A stretch of DNA of 64,000 nt from Paragordius varius. Taxonomy: Eukaryota > Nematomorpha. The notes beneath the pieces were generated by a model. The model was not told where the DNA came from. It searched no databases and was given only the letters and a program-made list of their open reading frames with translations. Both the position numbers and the translations under genes were made by a program. The stretch lies in contig OZ176058.1 of the NCBI GenBank assembly GCA_964247055.1, positions 1,860,001 to 1,924,000 of the forward strand, written 5' to 3'. Below are positions 60,421 to 64,000 of the stretch, piece by piece (the first letter of the stretch is position 1; each line of letters opens with the position of its first letter).

Positions 60421-61584
60421 AAAATACCTTAGTAATATAATATAACAATTGTTTCTGCCACTCGAGTTTTTTGCATTTTCTGAAAACAGCTGAAATAAAA
60501 ATTATCATTTCACTTAAGTTTATAATTAAATAATATTATGCGCCCTCTTTACAAAACTTTTAAAAAGTATACAACATATGCCCATATGAAAGATATCAAT
60601 TGAAAATGTATTGAAAATTTTATAAAATGCGTACTAATATGTTTTACATCGATTAAAATGAACATAGGAAGCGAGAAACCCGCGAAGTGAAATCATTTTT
60701 CTCTTTAAAACTAATGTATGAACTCAAACTTTTTTCAATGAATGACTAATAAAGATAACACAAGAAAGTTTTTATTAAAACACTTAATTTGTTTTTGTGT
60801 CATTCAAAACAGTCATTTTTATTTCGTTTTTAAGAAAAATTACCATCTCATGAATAGTAATTTATTGAATACATGTAATTTCAAAAATTCAAAGACTAAT
60901 AATATAGGTTAAGGTATTCTTAATCATTAATTATTAAATTTACAGTTAAAACTATAAATTTTATAGGCAATAGAATTTTGATAATAATAATTTTTATTGA
61001 AAAAGCAAACCAAAAACTTTTGATATATTTTTTTAAAATTTAAAATAATGTAACACCAATAATTATATTATATTAATTTATATGATTTTTAAATTATTTT
61101 TTTTGAATATTTTGACTTATTTAAGGGTATAAAATTTTAACCATAACCCAAATAATTTTTACATCAGATTGTTTTAAATGACAGACTACCATTCGAAAGA
61201 TACATTTTCTTGCGCTCTTTAAAATGATATACAATATATAGCTTTATTTACAAAAATGTTAATTTTAAAAATTTTGAGTTTAATGTTAAATCAAGGACAC
61301 AAATCCTCTATAAACTATGATAAAATAAATTCTTAGGTGTTAAACCAATTTTTTTTAAATATAATATTTATATACTTTAATAAAATAAATTTTATATTCA
61401 TAAGAATGGCAGTTAAAAAAATTCAAAATTTGTTGTCTAGTGTAATTTATTTGGAACCATTTTTTTCCAATAATAATTTATTTGTGTTAAAACTACTTTA
61501 TATCATTAATTGGTAGATTAAGAGATTGGTTTTTTCTATATAAATAATTTTTGGAAAAATATAATATACTTTTGAATTAAAACC
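60421..61584. other. Spacer between the duplicated blocks
   Basis: AT-rich DNA with no exon or named repeat recognised. GAAGCGAGAAACCCGCGAAG (about 60668) is a small GC-richer island of unknown meaning. Confidence 0.45.
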
Positions 61585-62005
61585 CCCCTTCCCTTTCAAG
61601 TGTCATTAATAAATGGTTTATGTGTGATAATCTTGAATTATGTTATTTTAAATATTTATAATAATAATAGAATGATCCTAGTTTAGAAATATATAAAAAT
61701 AGATATTGGGTAAGTTTTTTATTTTTAAATAAGAAGTACCAAATCAATAACTCACCAAGTAAGTAAATAAGTAAGCTTATGCATTGAATGTTTATAAAAC
61801 ATTTGAGTAAATATGAATCTAAAAATATATCGCGCATAAAATATTTATAATAATGGAGAGGATAAAAATAGTTATTGTAAATCATTTGAGTAAAATAAAT
61901 TAAAATAATCATGGGGCTTACAGTAAAGATGTCCATCCTTCCAAAAATATTTAACATCCCGTGGAAAGGAAAAGAAACGAATATATAACATTTGAGCATT
62001 CAAAA
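61585..62005. repeat. Direct duplicated block, right copy
   Basis: A diverged copy of 59990-60420, starting about 1.6 kb downstream. Many small indels separate the copies, so the duplication or paired insertion is not recent. I see no gene in it. Confidence 0.7.
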
Positions 62006-63070
62006 AATTTGGTTCATTTTCAAATATTGTTTTTTAATACTATTCATTCATAATTAAAACTATTTTCTTTATCATAATTTAGTAGATTAGTTAGTAGTTT
62101 TCCCAAAATTCATGTACACTTATACAAATGGTTTTTAATTGATGACCAGCGCCTAAATGATATATTTTGAAATATGGAATGTATGGAGCATTTCAAAAGA
62201 TTGTCTTTATATATAATTAATGTATATAACATGGTGTTTTTGGTATGTCTTACGACTGAGAAAACTATTTAGACTTTTGTGTAAGCGTCCATATCAAAAA
62301 AATGGCAAATTTCACAATTTTTTAAGGTAGGCCCTGCCCAATTGTATTATCTCCATACTTCTTTTACAATAAACAAAAAATAATGCCGAGGCGCAATATA
62401 AAATTAAAATATATAAATTTTGAAATCAAATAAAAATTTTTTAGAAAAACGGATATTTGGATTATAAAAAAATTTGGGGAAGCGATTTTCATGGTCTTCA
62501 TAAGCATGAGGAAACGGTATTAGAACATTTGTTTTTAAATACTTTTTTTGATTTGATCTATCACTTCAAAACTGTTCTCATATGGATTTTTTTAAAACTA
62601 TTTATATTTAACATTAATTAGAAGACAAACCAAATTAGTAACATCATTTTTTTATATAGAAAAGATGTTGTTATAATATTTTAAAGTGTGATACCGTTTT
62701 TATCAGGCCTCATAATAAAGACTGCTTTAACATTTTGTAATTAATTTAAACAAAATATAATTCGTAAAAAAATATATATTCTGTTAGATAAACGTAAATA
62801 TACTGTGAATACGCATGGATCTTAAATAGAAGCTGGTTTGACATTCGAGGAGAAAAAAATTAGAGAATCTGAACCCAAATTAAAAAAAAAAATTTAAAAA
62901 TACTTTTGCTTATTATGTAATTTTTCAAATTCTACCAAAAAAATTATTTAACGAAATGTGGGCAAATGTAATTTTCTGATATGTAGCAGTTACCACAGTT
63001 TATATTTAATTAATAATTAGCTCACAATCAAAAGCAACATGATTATCCTGAAGCATTTAGATTTCAGTAT
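62006..63070. other. Intergenic sequence, nothing recognised
   Basis: AT-rich DNA without an exon or any of the repeat families named here. Confidence 0.45.
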
Positions 63071-63071
63071 T

Positions 63072-63077
63072 ATATAC

Positions 63078-63123
<46 letters not shown>
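63072..63123. repeat. TA microsatellite
   Basis: About 50 bp, preceded by ATACATATACAT. Confidence 0.85.
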
Positions 63124-63125
<2 letters not shown>

Positions 63126-63149
63126 TTAGGGTATTTTTTGCGACTATAG

Positions 63150-63330
63150 CCCAGGGCTTCGAATTGGTTAAACAAGATGAAACCAGGATGTTTAGTAAAA
63201 TTATGAATTTGAAACCGGTGTCGTTCCTAAAATTTAGGTACCGGAACCAGGTTGGTTCCAAGCCAATGAAATCCTACAAAAATCTCAGGAACCGGAATCC
63301 AATTGATGATTTTGGTTCACAGTTCTGAGT
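63150..63330. repeat. GGAACCGG-rich unclassified repeat
   Basis: GAAACCGGTGTCGTTCC, GGTACCGGAACCAGG, TTGGTTCCAAGCC and AGGAACCGGAATCC alternate, partly as inverted motifs. This looks like a transposon terminus, class unknown. The rest of the window to 64000 shows nothing. Confidence 0.4.
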
Positions 63331-64000
63331 TATATTATTGATGTTACATTGCATCCAAAACTATTCTAATTTTAGCCCTATAAAAAAGGCATTTGTACTC
63401 CTTGAACAGTAAATAAATATTATTTATAAATGTCATGTATCAGTAACATTTTTATGTTTGACATAATACTCCTCACATGAAAAATTATTTTAAATTTGCA
63501 AAATTTTATTATGGAGAACCAATCAGCAAAGATACGATATAATGGGGAAATGTTATTGAAACACAAAGGGAAATTAATTTATATACTTGTAAAAGTTATG
63601 GAAGTAAAAATTTTTGATTCTATAGAGACAAAAAAAAGCTAAATTTAGAATTTTTATTTTTGTGTTCTTATGTTATTAAAAGAATATCATTAAGTTAATA
63701 TACTAATTCAGATAATTTAAAATTGTATAGGAAAAATTTAGATATAAAATATTTGTAAAAGAATTTGTTTTTTAGTGTTTACATTATAACTCTGAATTAT
63801 AATTTTTACTTTATATTTAATCAATCGATTTCTTTCATATAATTAGATTAATATAGCCAAAAATCTTTGCATTGTGAACTCAAGCGATAAAAAAATTGTG
63901 ACTGTTCTCCTGAGAAATTAATTTCGAATTACGCTTTTGAAAATATTAATTTATTTTAATTTTAAGTACTTAGGGACTAAATTTTAAAAAAAAATAATCT

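Noticed and set aside
61643-61999. 118-residue minus-strand frame
   Set aside because: It lies in the right duplicated block, has no counterpart frame in the left copy and has a low-complexity Tyr/Phe/Ile composition typical of AT-rich DNA.
63070-63261. Minus-strand frame with a Tyr-Ile run
   Set aside because: Half of it is translated TA microsatellite and the rest lies in an unclassified repeat.

Overview
The window is a very AT-rich, intron-rich piece of animal nuclear DNA, probably from an invertebrate. Codon use, GT-AG introns of 0.3 to 7 kb and hundreds of bases of repeat in most introns all say metazoan. The adenylyl cyclase and GDP-mannose dehydratase sequences look arthropod-like to me, but this is an impression and the species is not identified. 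No bacterial genes, tRNA, rRNA, CRISPR array or virus-like element was recognised.

Three genes can be built exon by exon. (1) The 3' part of a membrane adenylyl cyclase (+ strand, 18 exons, 1285-21855): end of the C1a domain, C1b linker, second transmembrane cluster, complete C2a domain and stop. The N-terminal half is upstream of the window. (2) A complete GDP-mannose 4,6-dehydratase gene, GMDS (+ strand, 12 exons, 26876-51292, 377 residues). (3) A predicted 5-exon gene for a small secreted protein of about 152 residues on the minus strand (57004 down to 52782), whose family I do not recognise. The genes have no evident shared pathway: cAMP signalling, GDP-fucose synthesis and an unknown secreted product. 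The last 7 kb (57-64 kb) holds only repeats and a duplicated block as far as I can see.

Most remaining DNA is short non-autonomous DNA transposons. I use these local names. MITE-A: about 250-300 bp, TA-CAGTAAAAATTGAAATTATA ends. MITE-B: about 180-250 bp hairpin, TA-CAGTCATGTATCCTTTAT ends. MITE-C: hairpin with ends near ACAGTATGCATTTTAATGG. MITE-D: hairpin with TTGGCCAATTCACA-like ends. MITE-E: about 570 bp, ends containing TTCGATTCAAATTGGGGTA. MITE-F: ends near TACAGTATGAGTAAGTATA. FB1, FB2 and FB3 are foldback-type elements that share TATACCATTT ends and subterminal tandem repeats of 21 bp.

The most unusual structure is inside GMDS. Intron 4 carries seven decayed tandem copies of the end of exon 4 with their splice donors, two of them still in the right phase with a usable-looking acceptor. 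Intron 2 carries about six copies of the exon-3 acceptor region. Intron 8 opens with an 870 bp AGCGG minisatellite. In the adenylyl cyclase gene, one intron is almost wholly MITE-A and takes its splice donor from the element's terminal repeat.
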